A DNA stretch of 64,000 nt from contig NZ_VDBO01000001.1 of assembly GCF_005930355.1 (NCBI RefSeq), positions 1,027,339 to 1,091,338 on the forward strand, read 5' to 3'. Made by a program: the position numbers and the translations under genes. The stretch comes from Paenibacillus sinopodophylli (GTDB lineage Bacteria; Bacillota; Bacilli; Paenibacillales; Paenibacillaceae). Every line of letters begins with the position of its first letter. Position 1 is the first letter of the stretch. Of the stretch, positions 28,913-39,655 are shown in pieces. Below the pieces are notes generated by a model, which was not told the origin of the DNA, made no database searches, and saw only the letters and a program-made list of their open reading frames with translations.

Positions 28913-29320
28913 TTAAGCTCTCCCTTCAATTGCTGTACGCATCATTCTAACCTCATGATTAATTTGTTGGACATAAAAATTATAGCTGAGTTGATTTTTG
29001 GCCAGCAAAGACATTTCTCGATCGATATCAACATTATTTTCATTGTTGTTCATCGAAGTTGTTTCATCGGTTATTAATTTGGGTACAGGTAGAGTAGAAG
29101 AAGCTGATCCAATCGCAATATGCCTTTGATCGGTTCGTTTACCAGACAATTGCTGATTGCCCATCGATTGCTCTAGTAACTCCTCAAACAGAACTTCTGA
29201 CCGTTTGAAATGCGGCGTATCACCGTTTGCCACATTGTTTGAAATGACGCGTTGCCGCATTTCTGATGCCTGAAGCGCGCCTTCCATTCTTTTAAAGGAA
29301 GCGCCATTCAACAAATTCAC
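28913..29320 (-). CDS. flgB: Flagellar proximal rod protein FlgB, first gene of the fla/che operon
   Basis: A 135-residue rod protein: MRQRVISNNVANGDTPHFKR at the N-terminus and LAKNQLSYNFYVQQINHEVR near the end. Start is GTG; its ribosome site is poor (GTGGTGAAA), unlike most genes downstream. It is the first gene after the codY terminator, so the main operon promoter should lie just upstream. Confidence 0.94.
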   Translation of the reverse strand: MNLLNGASFKRMEGALQASEMRQRVISNNVANGDTPHFKRSEVLFEELLEQSMGNQQLSGKRTDQRHIAIGSASSTLPVPKLITDETTSMNNNENNVDIDREMSLLAKNQLSYNFYVQQINHEVRMMRTAIEGRA

Positions 29321-29480
29321 GTAGTTTCACCACTTTCACCTAGGAGATCTCTTTTACCTATTCAACAGATTACTGCTCATTCCTTCTTTGTTCGACAGTA
29401 AAAATTAAAAAAATGAGATTGAAGTGTCGATTTTTGCCGACATGATAATATTCAACAATTTCCTAATTTATTACAATAAG
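29321..29480 (-). promoter_or_regulatory. Upstream region of the fla/che operon
   Basis: About 160 AT-rich bases between the codY terminator and flgB, expected to hold the operon promoter. On the minus strand I see a perfect Spo0A-box core TGTCGAA (29391-29397). An imperfect inverted repeat TGTCG-N8-CGACA (29425-29442) includes TGTCGAT on the plus strand. A 15-base sequence at 29447-29461 matches the CodY consensus at 11 of 15 positions. I could not fix a confident -35/-10 pair. CodY and Spo0A are known motility regulators in Bacillus; here the sites are only sequence matches. Confidence 0.45.
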
Positions 29481-29513
29481 AAAAAAGCCCTATCTTTTTT
29501 ATAAGATAGGGCT
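29481..29513 (-). terminator. Rho-independent terminator after codY
   Basis: An 11-base perfect stem (AGCCCTATCTT / AAGATAGGGCT) with a 6-base loop, followed on the minus strand by TTTTTT. It lies 23 bases after the codY stop and separates codY from the fla/che operon. Confidence 0.93.
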
Positions 29514-29536
29514 AAATTGATCGTATTGACCTATGT

Positions 29537-30307
29537 TCATGACTTCATTTTGTCTAATTCTTGCAATAATTGATGATTTAGGATTTTGATATATGTGCCT
29601 TTCATCCCTAACGACCTTGTTTCGATCACTCCGGCACTTTCAAGCTTTCTTAATGCGTTTACGATAACCGATCTTGTAATCCCTACTCGATCCGCAATTT
29701 TCGAAGCGACAAGTAAGCCTTCCTTGCCGTCAAGCTCTTCAAAGATATGCTCAACTGCCTCAAGCTCACTAAAGGACAATGATCCTACAGCAACCGCCAC
29801 GACTGCACGACTGCGAACCTCCTGCTCGATCTCCTCTGTCCGTTCACGCAAAATCTCCATGCCAACTATGGTCGAACCGTATTCTGCTAGAATAAGGTCA
29901 TCATCATCGAATGCACCTGACAAACGCGTTAACACAAGCGTTCCTAGACGATCTCCTCCGCCAATTATAGGTACAACCGTCATAATTTCTTGATCACCCA
30001 GACGCGGGAACGTCTCGTAAATCCCCGCATCCGGCTTCACATTCGTCATTGATTCCTGCATATCCAGAAAACGAACATTGCTCTCCTGAGGGAACCGCAG
30101 CTCCTCTGCTGATAATGCACGCATGAAATCATGATCGTATGCGTCCACTGCTGAACAGCCAAGTATCTTTCCTCTACGGCTGACTACGAACACGTTCGTC
30201 TGAATCGTGGTGCATAGCACCTCCGCCATTTCTCGGAAGCTGAGCGCTTTGCCGGCCGCGCGCTGCAGCAATCGATTCAACGTTCTTGTTTTTGTAAGTA
30301 AAGTCAT
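29537..30307 (-). CDS. codY: Global transcriptional regulator CodY
   Basis: A 256-residue GTP and branched-chain amino acid sensor. The N-terminal GAF domain (about 1-155) binds effectors; the C-terminal winged HTH holds [23 protein letters not shown] at 30307 is chosen, with GGGAGG 7 bases upstream; an upstream TTG overlaps that site. It follows hslU by 27 bases, as in the B. subtilis trmFO-hslV-hslU-codY cluster. It represses nutrient-limitation genes, and in B. subtilis also the fla/che operon that lies next to it. Confidence 0.97.
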   Translation of the reverse strand: MTLLTKTRTLNRLLQRAAGKALSFREMAEVLCTTIQTNVFVVSRRGKILGCSAVDAYDHDFMRALSAEELRFPQESNVRFLDMQESMTNVKPDAGIYETFPRLGDQEIMTVVPIIGGGDRLGTLVLTRLSGAFDDDDLILAEYGSTIVGMEILRERTEEIEQEVRSRAVVAVAVGSLSFSELEAVEHIFEELDGKEGLLVASKIADRVGITRSVIVNALRKLESAGVIETRSLGMKGTYIKILNHQLLQELDKMKS

Positions 30308-30334
30308 TCTAATGCCTCCCAAAACTCATAGCAA

Positions 30335-31738
30335 CTACAGTATATATTGACTCAAATCGCGATTTTGTGCAATGCTTCCGAGTTTTTCTCTCACATATTC
30401 TGGTGTAATCGTCATCTTCTCGAGTGATAACTCAGGCGCTTCAAACGATAAATCCTCGAGCAGCTTCTCTAGTATGGTATGCAAACGACGAGCTCCAATG
30501 TTTTCTGTATTACGGTTTACGTCTGCTGCAATTGAAGCAAGCTCGTGAATCGCCTCATCTGAGAAGGATATTTCAATCCCTTCAGTCTCGAGTAAAGCCG
30601 AATATTGTTTGGTCAATGCGTTTTTCGGTTCCTTAAGGATGCTAACGAAATCCTCCAAGCTCAAGCTGGTTAACTCCACCCGAATCGGAAAACGTCCTTG
30701 AAGCTCAGGGATCAAATCCGAAGGTTTGGCCACATGGAATGCGCCAGCAGCAATAAATAACACATAATCTGTTTTAACTGGTCCATACTTTGTCATTACG
30801 GTTGAACCTTCGACAATAGGAAGAATATCACGCTGCACACCCTCACGCGATACATCTGGTCCAGAGCCGCGAGATGGGCTTGCAATTTTGTCGATTTCAT
30901 CTATGAAAATAATACCGGATTGCTCCGCCCTTGTAATGGATTCAGTAATGACATCGTCCATATCAATGATCTTGTTCGCTTCTTCCTGGGTCAGCACCTT
31001 CCGTGCTTCCTTCACAGGAAGCTTGCGCTTCTTGGGCTTCTTAGGCATGAGTTGACCGAACAGCTCTTGCATATTCATTCCCATGCCTTCAGGACCTTGA
31101 CCGGAGAGCATATCCATCATGTTCGGAGAAGAGTCCTCTACTTCAATTTCGATTACCTCATTCTCAAGCTTGCCTGCTGCAAGCTGTTCTCTCACACTTG
31201 AGCGTTTCTGATGAAGGGCGTTCTCAATTTCTGGCTCTTCCTTAGGCTCATCATCCGATTGCTGTTGGTTACCGAATAGCATTTCGAATGGATTTTTAGA
31301 GGACTTGGCTTTCGCTGCAGAAGGAGCGAGCAACGATACGATACGCTCATTAGCGAGCATCTCAGCCCGATCCTTTACTTTTTCTGTTTTCTCCGTCTTG
31401 ACCATTCGAATCGCCGTTTCCACCAAATCACGCACCATTGATTCAACATCCCTGCCTACATAGCCTACTTCGGTAAACTTCGTAGCTTCAAGCTTAACGA
31501 AAGGTGCCTTAACCAGCTTTGCCAGCCGCCGTGCAATTTCTGTTTTACCTACTCCGGTTGGTCCGATCATCAAAATATTTTTCGGAACGATTTCATCGCG
31601 CAGCGTCTCATCAAGCAAGCTTCTGCGGTAACGATTGCGCAGCGCTATGGCTACTGAACGTTTCGCCGGCTTTTGTCCAACGATATACTTATCAAGCTCC
31701 GCTACAATCTGACGTGGTGTCAGTGCATCATTTCCCAT
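30335..31738 (-). CDS. hslU: HslUV protease ATPase subunit HslU (ClpY)
   Basis: A 467-residue AAA+ unfoldase. Walker A GPTGVGKT (59-66), Walker [11 protein letters not shown], the I-domain insert with Glu/Pro/Met-rich sequence (about 110-245) and the C-terminal tail RDLSQYIL that inserts into HslV are all present. Works with HslV in the cytoplasm. GGAGGG precedes the ATG. Confidence 0.97.
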   Translation of the reverse strand: MGNDALTPRQIVAELDKYIVGQKPAKRSVAIALRNRYRRSLLDETLRDEIVPKNILMIGPTGVGKTEIARRLAKLVKAPFVKLEATKFTEVGYVGRDVESMVRDLVETAIRMVKTEKTEKVKDRAEMLANERIVSLLAPSAAKAKSSKNPFEMLFGNQQQSDDEPKEEPEIENALHQKRSSVREQLAAGKLENEVIEIEVEDSSPNMMDMLSGQGPEGMGMNMQELFGQLMPKKPKKRKLPVKEARKVLTQEEANKIIDMDDVITESITRAEQSGIIFIDEIDKIASPSRGSGPDVSREGVQRDILPIVEGSTVMTKYGPVKTDYVLFIAAGAFHVAKPSDLIPELQGRFPIRVELTSLSLEDFVSILKEPKNALTKQYSALLETEGIEISFSDEAIHELASIAADVNRNTENIGARRLHTILEKLLEDLSFEAPELSLEKMTITPEYVREKLGSIAQNRDLSQYIL

Positions 31739-31815
31739 TATAAAATCCCTCCGATTTTTAGATCATCACTATGGCTTTCCGAAGCTTGGTCATCTATACA
31801 GAAAACGAATTGCGT

Positions 31816-32361
31816 TTACTCGATCTCTTCTACAATGATGTTGTGATTCGTGAATACACAAATCTCCGCTGCAATTTCAAGCGATGACTTTGCAATATCA
31901 CTAGCACTCATTTGTGGTGCATGCCGTTGAAGTGCACGAGCAGCTGATAAGGCGAAGCTGCCGCCAGAACCAATTGCCAATATACCGTCATCCGGTTCAA
32001 TAATCTCGCCATTCCCCGATATGAGGAGCAAGCCTGTTTTGTCCATTACGAGCATCATCGCTTCAAGTCTTCGAAGAACGCGGTCTGAGCGCCATTCCTT
32101 CGCCAGCTCAACAGCTGATCTTTGCAAATTGCCGTGATGCTCTTCTAGCTTCGCTTCGAACTTCTCAAATAAGGTAATTGCGTCTGCAACAGAGCCTGCA
32201 AACCCTGCGATTACTTGACCACGATAAAGTCTTCTTACTTTTTTGGCCGAGTTTTTCATAACCATGCTATTGCCGAATGTGACTTGACCATCCCCAGCAA
32301 TTGCCCCTTTGCCTTCATGGCGAACGGCGCAAATCGTAGTAGCGTGAAATTGCATTTCCAT
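31816..32361 (-). CDS. hslV: HslUV protease peptidase subunit HslV (ClpQ)
   Basis: A 181-residue proteasome-beta-like peptidase: [37 protein letters not shown] and [15 protein letters not shown] fit. The start ATG is 7 bases after AGGAGG. The protein begins MEMQFHATT, so the family's Thr-Thr pair is at residues 8-9 rather than at the N-terminus, and there is no Ser or Thr at position 2 as in B. subtilis CodW (MSSFHATT). Exposure of a catalytic Thr would need removal of about seven residues. Otherwise normal. Confidence 0.95.
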   Translation of the reverse strand: MEMQFHATTICAVRHEGKGAIAGDGQVTFGNSMVMKNSAKKVRRLYRGQVIAGFAGSVADAITLFEKFEAKLEEHHGNLQRSAVELAKEWRSDRVLRRLEAMMLVMDKTGLLLISGNGEIIEPDDGILAIGSGGSFALSAARALQRHAPQMSASDIAKSSLEIAAEICVFTNHNIIVEEIE

Positions 32362-32421
32362 TGCATTGCCTCCTCAAAGTTCCGTATATGAAATCAGCTT
32401 CCATGCTTACATTACGAGCCA

Positions 32422-33741
32422 TTACTGCAAATGTTCCTTTTTAAATTGCTCTATCCCTGCAAGCGCCCGATTCGCGATCATTTCATTTTTTTCCTTCTTG
32501 CTCTTCATTCTTTTTTCAAGCGGCGGGAATAGACCGAAATTGGCATTCATCGGCTGGAAATGTTTGAAATCTGCTGTCGTGATATAGTTAGCCATGCTTC
32601 CAAGAGTCGTATGTTCTGGCAGCACAACAGGCTCCAGCCCACGAGCCAACCTCGCTGCATTAAAGCCTGCAATCAGACCCGAAGCTGCTGATTCCACATA
32701 ACCTTCCACACCGGTCATTTGACCCGCGAAAAATAACGTTTCACGGTTGTTCAACTGATAAGTCGGTTTAAGCAATCGCGGCGAATTAATGAACGTATTG
32801 CGATGCATGACGCCGAACCGCACGAATTCTGCATTCTCTAGGCCAGGAATCAATGAGAATACCCGCTTCTGCTCTCCCCATTTCAGATGGGTTTGGAATC
32901 CGACCAAATTATAAAGAGTGCCTGCTGCATTATCTTGGCGTAGTTGAATAACCGCATGGGGAAGCTTACCCGTATGTGGGTTAATCAAGCCTACTGGCTT
33001 CATCGGTCCGAACAACGCAGTTTGCTTACCTCTGCTGGCCATAATCTCGATTGGCATACAGCCTTCGAAATAGATTTCCTTTTCAAAATCTTTAACTTCC
33101 GCTTTCTCGGCCGTTATAAGTGCTTCGTGGAAAATATCATATTCTTCCTCCGTCATGGGGCAGTTCAAGTATGCGGCTTCCCCTTTATCGTAACGTGAAG
33201 CCAAATAAACTTTGTTCATATCGATGGAATCTTTCTCCACGATTGGAGCAGCCGCATCGTAGAAATAAAAGTATTCCTCGCCAAGCAGAGCTTGAATTTG
33301 CGCAGATAGTCCAGGTGCAGTCAGTGGACCTGTAGCAATAACAACAATACCGTCAGTTGGAATCTCGGTTACTTCCTCATTGCGAACTTCGACAAGGGGA
33401 TGGTCATGCAGACGGCGTGTTACCTCTCCGGAGAATCCGTCGCGGTCAACTGCCAATGCGCCACCTGCTGGTACAGCGTGCTGATCTGCACAACTCAGGA
33501 TTAAGGAATCAAGCTGGCGCATTTCTTCCTTCAATACACCAACTGCGTTTGCAAGTCCATTTGCACGCAAGCTATTGCTGCATACCAGCTCTGCGAATTG
33601 ATTCGTATGGTGAGCCGGTGTTTTCGTGACCGGACGCATTTCATATAAGACAACGGGTACTCCTTGTGATGCGATTTGCCAAGCTGCTTCACTGCCAGCC
33701 AAGCCAGCTCCGATAACGGTTACTTTTTGTGGTTGTGACAA
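32422..33741 (-). CDS. trmFO: Folate-dependent tRNA (uracil-54) C5-methyltransferase TrmFO
   Basis: A 439-residue flavoenzyme that makes ribothymidine-54 in tRNA using methylene-tetrahydrofolate. The FAD-binding motif [13 protein letters not shown] is at residues 9-21; Cys54 ([11 protein letters not shown]) and Cys228 (FEGCMPIE) match the catalytic pair. It ends in a Lys-rich tail. The start is TTG, with AAGGA about 10 bases upstream. Lies between topA and hslV; the xerC gene that B. subtilis has after it is absent. Confidence 0.96.
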   Translation of the reverse strand: MSQPQKVTVIGAGLAGSEAAWQIASQGVPVVLYEMRPVTKTPAHHTNQFAELVCSNSLRANGLANAVGVLKEEMRQLDSLILSCADQHAVPAGGALAVDRDGFSGEVTRRLHDHPLVEVRNEEVTEIPTDGIVVIATGPLTAPGLSAQIQALLGEEYFYFYDAAAPIVEKDSIDMNKVYLASRYDKGEAAYLNCPMTEEEYDIFHEALITAEKAEVKDFEKEIYFEGCMPIEIMASRGKQTALFGPMKPVGLINPHTGKLPHAVIQLRQDNAAGTLYNLVGFQTHLKWGEQKRVFSLIPGLENAEFVRFGVMHRNTFINSPRLLKPTYQLNNRETLFFAGQMTGVEGYVESAASGLIAGFNAARLARGLEPVVLPEHTTLGSMANYITTADFKHFQPMNANFGLFPPLEKRMKSKKEKNEMIANRALAGIEQFKKEHLQ

Positions 33742-33838
33742 AATCTTTCAATCCTTCCATGATATAATTCGCCTAACATTTAATAAACATTTGTCTAATG
33801 CTAAATGGTACAGCAACATACGACTGCGAATAAACAGC

Positions 33839-33877
33839 CCGTTGAACAACGGTGTCCTCCCTAATGCAAGGGAGGAC
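33839..33877 (-). other. Two adjacent hairpins between topA and trmFO
   Basis: CCGTTG-AA-CAACGG (33839-33852) and GTCCTCCCT-N6-AGGGAGGAC (33854-33877) are perfect inverted repeats separated by one base. The second could be very stable, but no T-run follows on either strand, so it is not a standard terminator. It lies in the 218-base gap between topA and trmFO, about 100 bases from the trmFO start. It could be an mRNA processing or stabilising structure; role unknown. Confidence 0.6.
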
Positions 33878-33959
33878 GGCGGCGGTGTGCTTAATGAGAT
33901 TAGATATAAGGATTTTTCATTTATTGGTTAAGAACAATGACTTCGCAATAACCTCGTTC

Positions 33960-36068
33960 TTAATCCATGTCTGTGCCTTGATCATCTTCATCAAGAACCT
34001 CTTCCGAGTAATCACAAGTTGCGCATATGAGCTTTACTCCGCTGCGATTCCGCTTTTCAACCAGCTTGGAATCTTCACATTGCGGACACGGCTTATTCGT
34101 CGGTTTATCCCATGAGACGTAATCACAGCCCGGATATTGATCGCAGCCGTAGAAGATTCTTCCTTTTTTACTGCGCCGTTCAATAATCTTTCCTTCTGCG
34201 CACTTGGGACAAGTGACTCCAATATCCTTAACGATCGGCTTCGTATTGCGGCATTCAGGAAATCCGGAACAGGCTAGAAACTTACCGAAGCGTCCCATTT
34301 TGTAAACCAGATGACGTCCACACTTCTCACATATTTCGTCAGAAACCTCATCCTGAATTTCGATTTCCTTCATCTCTTCTTCGGCTACTTCCAATCGCTT
34401 CTCGAAAGATTCGTAGAAATTAGCCAGAACCTTCACCCAGTCCTCCGTGCCTTCTTCTACATGGTCAAGATTGCCTTCCATGTTAGCTGTAAACTCGGCA
34501 TCCAGAATTTCGGGGAAAAACTCCTCCATAAGCTGGATAACCAAATCGCCCAGCTCAGTCGGCATAAATTTTTTCTCTTCCATTGCAATGTATCCGCGTT
34601 TTTGAATCGTTTCGAGCGTTGGTGCATACGTACTAGGACGTCCTATACCCAGCTCTTCCAGCGTCTTCACAAGTCTCGCTTCCGTAAATCTTGGTGGTGG
34701 CTGTGTGAAATGCTGTTTGGGATCTATGGATTCGGAGCTCATCACATCGCCAGACGCGAGTGGCGGCAGAAACTTATGCTCTTCCACGGTTCCATCATCA
34801 TTGCCTTCGACATAAATTTTCATGAAGCCGGCAAATTTAATTTTGGAGCCAGTTGCTCTAAACACCGTTTCTCCTGCTTGCAAATCAACCGTCATTGTAT
34901 CAAGCACTGCCGATTGCATTTGGCTCGCAACGAAGCGTTCCCATACAAGCTTGTATAAACGAAACTGATCGCGGCTTAAAAACGGTTTCATCATTTCAGG
35001 TTCCCGTAGAACAGAAGTCGGACGAATCGCTTCGTGCGCATCCTGCGCATTACTGTTTTTCTTTGTGTACACTCTTGGCTGCTCCGGAACATATTCCGCA
35101 CCATACTTTTGCGTCATATATTCTTTTGCTTCCTCTTGCGCAATTGGCGATATACGCGTTGAATCGGTTCTCATATACGTGATCAAACCAACCGTTCCCT
35201 CTTTGCCAAGCTCTACACCCTCATAAAGCTGTTGGGCGACGGACATCGTCTTAGATGCACGGTAGCCTAGCTTTCTAGCTGCCTCTTGCTGCAAGGAGCT
35301 GGTAATAAACGGCGGCGAAGGATTACGCAGTCTTTCTTTCTCACGTACATCAGAAACAGAGAACTGACTGCCGTTCATCGCGCGAAGTACCTTCTGCACT
35401 TCCGCTTCCGTGCCTAGCTCGCTTTTATCTCCATTAATGGAATGATACTTGGCGTCGAACGCAATACCCGAATGGTTCAGCTTTGCGGTAATTGACCAGT
35501 ACTCTTCCGGAGTGAACGCATCAATTTCATTCTCACGATCAATGATCAGCTTAACCGCAACCGATTGGACACGACCGGCAGACAAGCCCTTTTTCACTTT
35601 TTTCCATAGTAGCGGACTAATCTTGTACCCGACTAGTCGATCGAGTATCCGCCTTGCTTGCTGCGCGTTTACCAGATCCATATTGATTTTGCGCGGTGTC
35701 TTGAATGCGTCCTTTACGGCCTGCTTCGTTATTTCATTAAATACAACACGACAAGTATCTGTCTCATCCAGCTCCAGGTAATGGGCCAAATGCCAAGCAA
35801 TTGCTTCCCCTTCGCGATCCGGATCGGCTGCCAGAAAGACATGTTTTACTTTTTTGCTGGCATCCTTCAACTCTTTGAGGACACTGCCTTTACCGCGTAT
35901 CGTTATGTATTTGGGATTAAAATCATTATCAACTTCGACGCCGATCTGGCTTTTGGGCAAATCGCGAATATGTCCCATGGATGCTTTAACGATATATTTG
36001 CTGCCAAGGTATTTCCCTATCGTTTTGGCTTTTGCGGGTGATTCGACGATAACTAAAGAATCTGCCAT
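33960..36068 (-). CDS. topA: DNA topoisomerase I
   Basis: A 702-residue type IA topoisomerase that relaxes negative supercoils. TOPRIM region [19 protein letters not shown] at the N-terminus and DPDREGEA; active-site Tyr298 in [15 protein letters not shown]; three C-terminal four-Cys zinc ribbons (CEKC...CSGFPEC, CPKC...CDQYPGC, CPQC...CATC). ATG at 36068 is chosen with AGGAGG 8 bases upstream; a longer form would run into dprA. Follows dprA by 28 bases. Confidence 0.97.
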   Translation of the reverse strand: MADSLVIVESPAKAKTIGKYLGSKYIVKASMGHIRDLPKSQIGVEVDNDFNPKYITIRGKGSVLKELKDASKKVKHVFLAADPDREGEAIAWHLAHYLELDETDTCRVVFNEITKQAVKDAFKTPRKINMDLVNAQQARRILDRLVGYKISPLLWKKVKKGLSAGRVQSVAVKLIIDRENEIDAFTPEEYWSITAKLNHSGIAFDAKYHSINGDKSELGTEAEVQKVLRAMNGSQFSVSDVREKERLRNPSPPFITSSLQQEAARKLGYRASKTMSVAQQLYEGVELGKEGTVGLITYMRTDSTRISPIAQEEAKEYMTQKYGAEYVPEQPRVYTKKNSNAQDAHEAIRPTSVLREPEMMKPFLSRDQFRLYKLVWERFVASQMQSAVLDTMTVDLQAGETVFRATGSKIKFAGFMKIYVEGNDDGTVEEHKFLPPLASGDVMSSESIDPKQHFTQPPPRFTEARLVKTLEELGIGRPSTYAPTLETIQKRGYIAMEEKKFMPTELGDLVIQLMEEFFPEILDAEFTANMEGNLDHVEEGTEDWVKVLANFYESFEKRLEVAEEEMKEIEIQDEVSDEICEKCGRHLVYKMGRFGKFLACSGFPECRNTKPIVKDIGVTCPKCAEGKIIERRSKKGRIFYGCDQYPGCDYVSWDKPTNKPCPQCEDSKLVEKRNRSGVKLICATCDYSEEVLDEDDQGTDMD

Positions 36069-36096
36069 GTAAGGCGCCTCCTCTCTCCATTGCAAG

Positions 36097-37230
36097 CTAT
36101 AAAGCAATATATATTGATCCGGGCTGCAATTCAATTTTTCGTTTTATACATAAATTTAGCAGAAGTGCGCTCAAATGTCCAAACGGGATAGCAGAAAGCT
36201 CGTGCAATTCGTTAATCGATAACGGTTGATCTCGCAATAAAGCGATCAATTTGCTCTCTTCTACACATAATTGGTTCCCCTTTGTATTCGGCGCAGAAAC
36301 ATTCTTTTTCTCTGCTTCCTTATATGCTAGTAAAGCAGCCGGCAGCCAATTCAATTCATCGATAATATCTTGAGCATTTGTTATAAGCTTCGCTTCACCA
36401 CGTTTAATCAGTTCATTCGGCCCTTCACTCTTAGGCGATGATAGCGGGCCTGGTATGGCGAACAGCTCTCTGGACATGTCTGAAGCATGCCGCGCCGTAA
36501 TAAGCGAGCCGCTTCTCGTAGCGCCTTCAACAACAACTGTCCCGACTGACAACGCGGCTATAATGCGATTTCGCTGATGAAACTGACCTGGATGCAGCGA
36601 TGTGCCGATCGGCGTCTCAGAGATGAGCAGTCCTTGTTCTGCGATCCTATGAAACAATGATAGATTCTCTGGCGGATAACATCTGTCTATCGGTGTAGGC
36701 AGCACAGCAATCGTCCCTCCGGCCTCTTCAAGCGCAGCCTCGTGAGCTTTGCTGTCCACGCCTTTGGCCAGCCCGCTTACAACCGTCAAGCCCGTTTGAG
36801 ACAGCGCTCTCGCAAGCGACGATGTCGTCTGTCTGCCATATGCGGTTGGCACTCTAGTTCCTACAATTGCAATTGACGGCCTATGCAGAAGCTCTAATCT
36901 ACCTCTTGCATACAGAACCCATGGCGGCTGCGCAATTTCTTTCAATATTTGGGGATAAGCTGCGTCGTAGGGCGTCAATGTGACTGCATTTACTTTCGCA
37001 ATCGCTTCAGACGGTTCCTTAGTCAGCATCCACGGCCGCTCTGCATAACGCTCAGCAGCAGCTTTCGCCTGATTGCGCTGCAAGCCTATGGCAAGTAAAT
37101 CCTCAATACTCCATAATGGTTTATTCCATAATTGATGCAGGACGGCTTTCTGAATCGCATGCCATCCAATCCCCGGAATTTCGTGAAAAGCGATAATCAT
37201 TTGTCTGCGAATATGTTGATTTTGCACCAT
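36097..37230 (-). CDS. dprA: DNA processing protein DprA
   Basis: A 377-residue RecA loader for incoming single-stranded DNA in transformation. An N-terminal SAM-like region ([19 protein letters not shown]) is followed by the Rossmann domain with [31 protein letters not shown] and the signature [22 protein letters not shown]-terminal winged helix ([20 protein letters not shown]) ends the protein. ATG is 9 bases after AAGGG. It is preceded by an unusual inverted repeat that flanks a possible promoter. Confidence 0.95.
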   Translation of the reverse strand: MVQNQHIRRQMIIAFHEIPGIGWHAIQKAVLHQLWNKPLWSIEDLLAIGLQRNQAKAAAERYAERPWMLTKEPSEAIAKVNAVTLTPYDAAYPQILKEIAQPPWVLYARGRLELLHRPSIAIVGTRVPTAYGRQTTSSLARALSQTGLTVVSGLAKGVDSKAHEAALEEAGGTIAVLPTPIDRCYPPENLSLFHRIAEQGLLISETPIGTSLHPGQFHQRNRIIAALSVGTVVVEGATRSGSLITARHASDMSRELFAIPGPLSSPKSEGPNELIKRGEAKLITNAQDIIDELNWLPAALLAYKEAEKKNVSAPNTKGNQLCVEESKLIALLRDQPLSINELHELSAIPFGHLSALLLNLCIKRKIELQPGSIYIAL

Positions 37231-37254
37231 AGCAACCAACCCTTTCTTTGCTTG

Positions 37255-37311
37255 GGCTGGCCTGCATTCTTATCTATTGTGCGTTACACGACATAAGAAT
37301 GCAAGTCAGCC
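37255..37311 (-). promoter_or_regulatory. Possible dprA promoter flanked by 19-base inverted repeats
   Basis: Arms at 37255-37273 and 37293-37311 match at 17 of 19 positions around a 19-base centre. On the minus strand a TTGCAT / CACAAT pair with 17-base spacing sits with its -35 in one arm and its -10 next to the other. There is no T-run, so it is not a terminator. It ends 25 bases upstream of the dprA start. It may be an operator pair over the dprA promoter or a transcript hairpin; the two cannot be told apart from sequence. Confidence 0.5.
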
Positions 37312-37433
37312 GATGAAATAATGGAAATATGTAAGAAGAAACGGCAGCTCCGACCTTTGGCGGCGCGGCGCGTTTCATCCCGAAAAATGAAGAGAAAGGA
37401 TCGCGAAATCCTATCATTTTCTATATTTAAAAC

Positions 37434-37482
37434 AAAAAAGCAACCTCCCAACTCCCGTTTTCGGGTCGTTGAGAGGTTGCTT
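37434..37482 (-). terminator. Rho-independent terminator after sucD
   Basis: A long stem (AAGCAACCTC ... GAGGTTGCTT with an inner CCCG-AAAA-CGGG part) followed on the minus strand by TTTTTTG. It begins about 20 bases after the sucD stop. Confidence 0.93.
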
Positions 37483-37502
37483 ACCTCATAGCTATGATTT
37501 AA

Positions 37503-38435
37503 TTATTTGCGTGTAATGCACTTTTCAAGCAAGCCTTGCTCTTCAAGTACACTTACAAGTGTCGAGCCCATCTCGGATGGAGTTGGAGCTACTTTAATAC
37601 CGCAAGCTTCAAGCGTTGCGATTTTCTCAGCAGCCGTTCCTTTTCCGCCTGAGATGATTGCACCAGCATGTCCCATACGTTTCCCTGGAGGAGCCGTAGC
37701 GCCGCCAATGAAGCCGACAACTGGTTTTTTCATGTTTGCTTTGATCCACTCAGCCGCTTCTTCCTCAGCCGTTCCGCCGATCTCACCAATCATGATTACT
37801 GCATAGGTATCTGGATCTTCGTTGAAAAGATTCAGAATATCGATGAACTCAGAACCTTTAACCGGGTCGCCGCCGATTCCTACTGCAGAGGATTGACCAA
37901 TGCCGCGAGTCGTCAACTGATGAACAGCTTCATACGTAAGCGTACCCGAGCGGGAAATAACGCCAACGTGACCAGCCGTATGAATGTATCCCGGCATAAT
38001 GCCGATTTTGCATTCATCCGGTGTAATTACGCCCGGGCAGTTAGGCCCGATTAGAACAGTTTTGCTGCCATCCATGTAACGTTTAACTTTAACCATATCC
38101 AGAACTGGAATACCTTCTGTAATACAGATGACAAGATCAAGCTCAGCGTCAACAGCTTCCATGATCGCGTCTGCTGCGAAAGCAGGCGGAACATAAATAA
38201 CAGAAGCATTAGCGCCTGTAGCTGCTTTTGCTTGTGCTACTGTATTAAATACAGGCAATGATACGAGTGTGCCGTTTTCAAGTGTAATGTCAACGTTCGT
38301 ACCGCCTTTGCCAGGTGTTACGCCGCCAACCATTTGCGTACCGTATTCCAGTCCGCCTTTTGTATGGAACAAGCCAGTTGCGCCTGTAATCCCTTGGGTA
38401 ATGACTTTTGTATCTTTATTAACCAAAATGCTCAC
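37503..38435 (-). CDS. sucD: Succinyl-CoA ligase, alpha subunit
   Basis: A 310-residue alpha subunit: N-terminal CoA-binding Rossmann domain ([29 protein letters not shown]) and ligase domain with the phospho-His in [14 protein letters not shown] start matches the family N-terminus; the ribosome site is weak (AGGGG 14 bases upstream), consistent with coupling to sucC 59 bases upstream. Converts succinyl-CoA to succinate with nucleotide triphosphate formation in the TCA cycle. Confidence 0.96.
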   Translation of the reverse strand: MSILVNKDTKVITQGITGATGLFHTKGGLEYGTQMVGGVTPGKGGTNVDITLENGTLVSLPVFNTVAQAKAATGANASVIYVPPAFAADAIMEAVDAELDLVICITEGIPVLDMVKVKRYMDGSKTVLIGPNCPGVITPDECKIGIMPGYIHTAGHVGVISRSGTLTYEAVHQLTTRGIGQSSAVGIGGDPVKGSEFIDILNLFNEDPDTYAVIMIGEIGGTAEEEAAEWIKANMKKPVVGFIGGATAPPGKRMGHAGAIISGGKGTAAEKIATLEACGIKVAPTPSEMGSTLVSVLEEQGLLEKCITRK

Positions 38436-38494
38436 TCTTAACTCACATCCCCTGAATGAATTCGTATGCGGCCATTGCCACACAGCAAGTTATC

Positions 38495-39655
38495 TTATTT
38501 CACGAGAGCGACAATCTTCTGCGCGCCGTCCGCCATGGAATCCGCAGCCACGATGTTCAATCCCGATTCTTTCAAAATGTTTTTACCGAGTTCTACATTC
38601 GTGCCCTCAAGACGTACAACGAGCGGACGATCCAAGCCAACTTGCTTCGCTGCTTCAACAACGCCGTTAGCAATAACATCGCAACGCATGATTCCGCCGA
38701 AGATGTTAACGAAAATCCCTTTAACCTTCTCATCGGACAAAATGATTTTGAATGCTTCAGTAACCTTCTCAGCTGTCGCACCGCCCCCTACGTCTAGGAA
38801 GTTGGCAGGGTCGCCGCCGTAATATTTAATAATATCCATTGTCGCCATTGCAAGACCCGCTCCATTAACCAAACAGCCGATGTTGCCATCAAGTGCTATA
38901 TAGCTAAGGTCGTATTTGGAAGCTTCGATTTCTTTCGCATCTTCCTCTTCCAAGTCGCGCAGCTCAACGATATCTTTGTGACGATATAGTGCATTGGAGT
39001 CGAAATTAAGTTTCGCATCAAGTGCAATAACTTGTCCGTCGCCAGTAACGACAAGCGGATTAATTTCTGCAATGGAAGCATCTTTCTCTACAAATGCTGT
39101 GTAGAGGGAGATCATGAACTTAACTGTTTTGTTAACAAGCTCATTCGGAATGTTAATGGCATAAGCCAATTTACGAGCTTGAAACGCTTGCAAGCCTACT
39201 GCTGGATCAACGATTTCTTTGAAAATTTTCTCCGGGGAATGCTCAGCAACTTCTTCAATCTCCGTGCCGCCCTCTTCCGAAGCCATTATAACGACCCGAC
39301 CTGTACCACGGTCCAATACTACGCCGATATAATATTCTTTCTTGATGTCACAGCCTTGCTCGATCAGAAGACGCTTCACTTCTTTGCCTTCCGGACCTGT
39401 TTGGTGAGTAACAAGCACTTTGCCCAGTATTTCGCTGGCATACGTGCGAACTTCGTCGATGCTTTTTGCTACTTTAACTCCGCCCGCTTTACCACGGCCG
39501 CCTGCATGAATTTGTGCCTTCACGACAACAACCGGTGTTCCGAGCGCTTTAGCCGCTTCAACAGCCTCGTCTACGGAGAAGGCTACTTTACCTTCTGGCA
39601 CGACGACACCATACTGTTTCAGGACCGCTTTCCCTTGATACTCATGGATATTCAT
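38495..39655 (-). CDS. sucC: Succinyl-CoA ligase, beta subunit
   Basis: A 386-residue beta subunit with an ATP-grasp domain ([35 protein letters not shown]) and a C-terminal ligase domain ([19 protein letters not shown]). ATG at 39655 has GGAGG 9 bases upstream. Forms the enzyme with sucD. An extended -10 promoter lies about 60 bases upstream. Confidence 0.97.
   Translation of the reverse strand: MNIHEYQGKAVLKQYGVVVPEGKVAFSVDEAVEAAKALGTPVVVVKAQIHAGGRGKAGGVKVAKSIDEVRTYASEILGKVLVTHQTGPEGKEVKRLLIEQGCDIKKEYYIGVVLDRGTGRVVIMASEEGGTEIEEVAEHSPEKIFKEIVDPAVGLQAFQARKLAYAINIPNELVNKTVKFMISLYTAFVEKDASIAEINPLVVTGDGQVIALDAKLNFDSNALYRHKDIVELRDLEEEDAKEIEASKYDLSYIALDGNIGCLVNGAGLAMATMDIIKYYGGDPANFLDVGGGATAEKVTEAFKIILSDEKVKGIFVNIFGGIMRCDVIANGVVEAAKQVGLDRPLVVRLEGTNVELGKNILKESGLNIVAADSMADGAQKIVALVK

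Noticed and set aside
33928..33961. Inverted repeat TTAAGAAC...GTTCTTAA across the topA stop as a terminator
   Set aside because: The stem is AT-rich, the loop long and no T-run follows.
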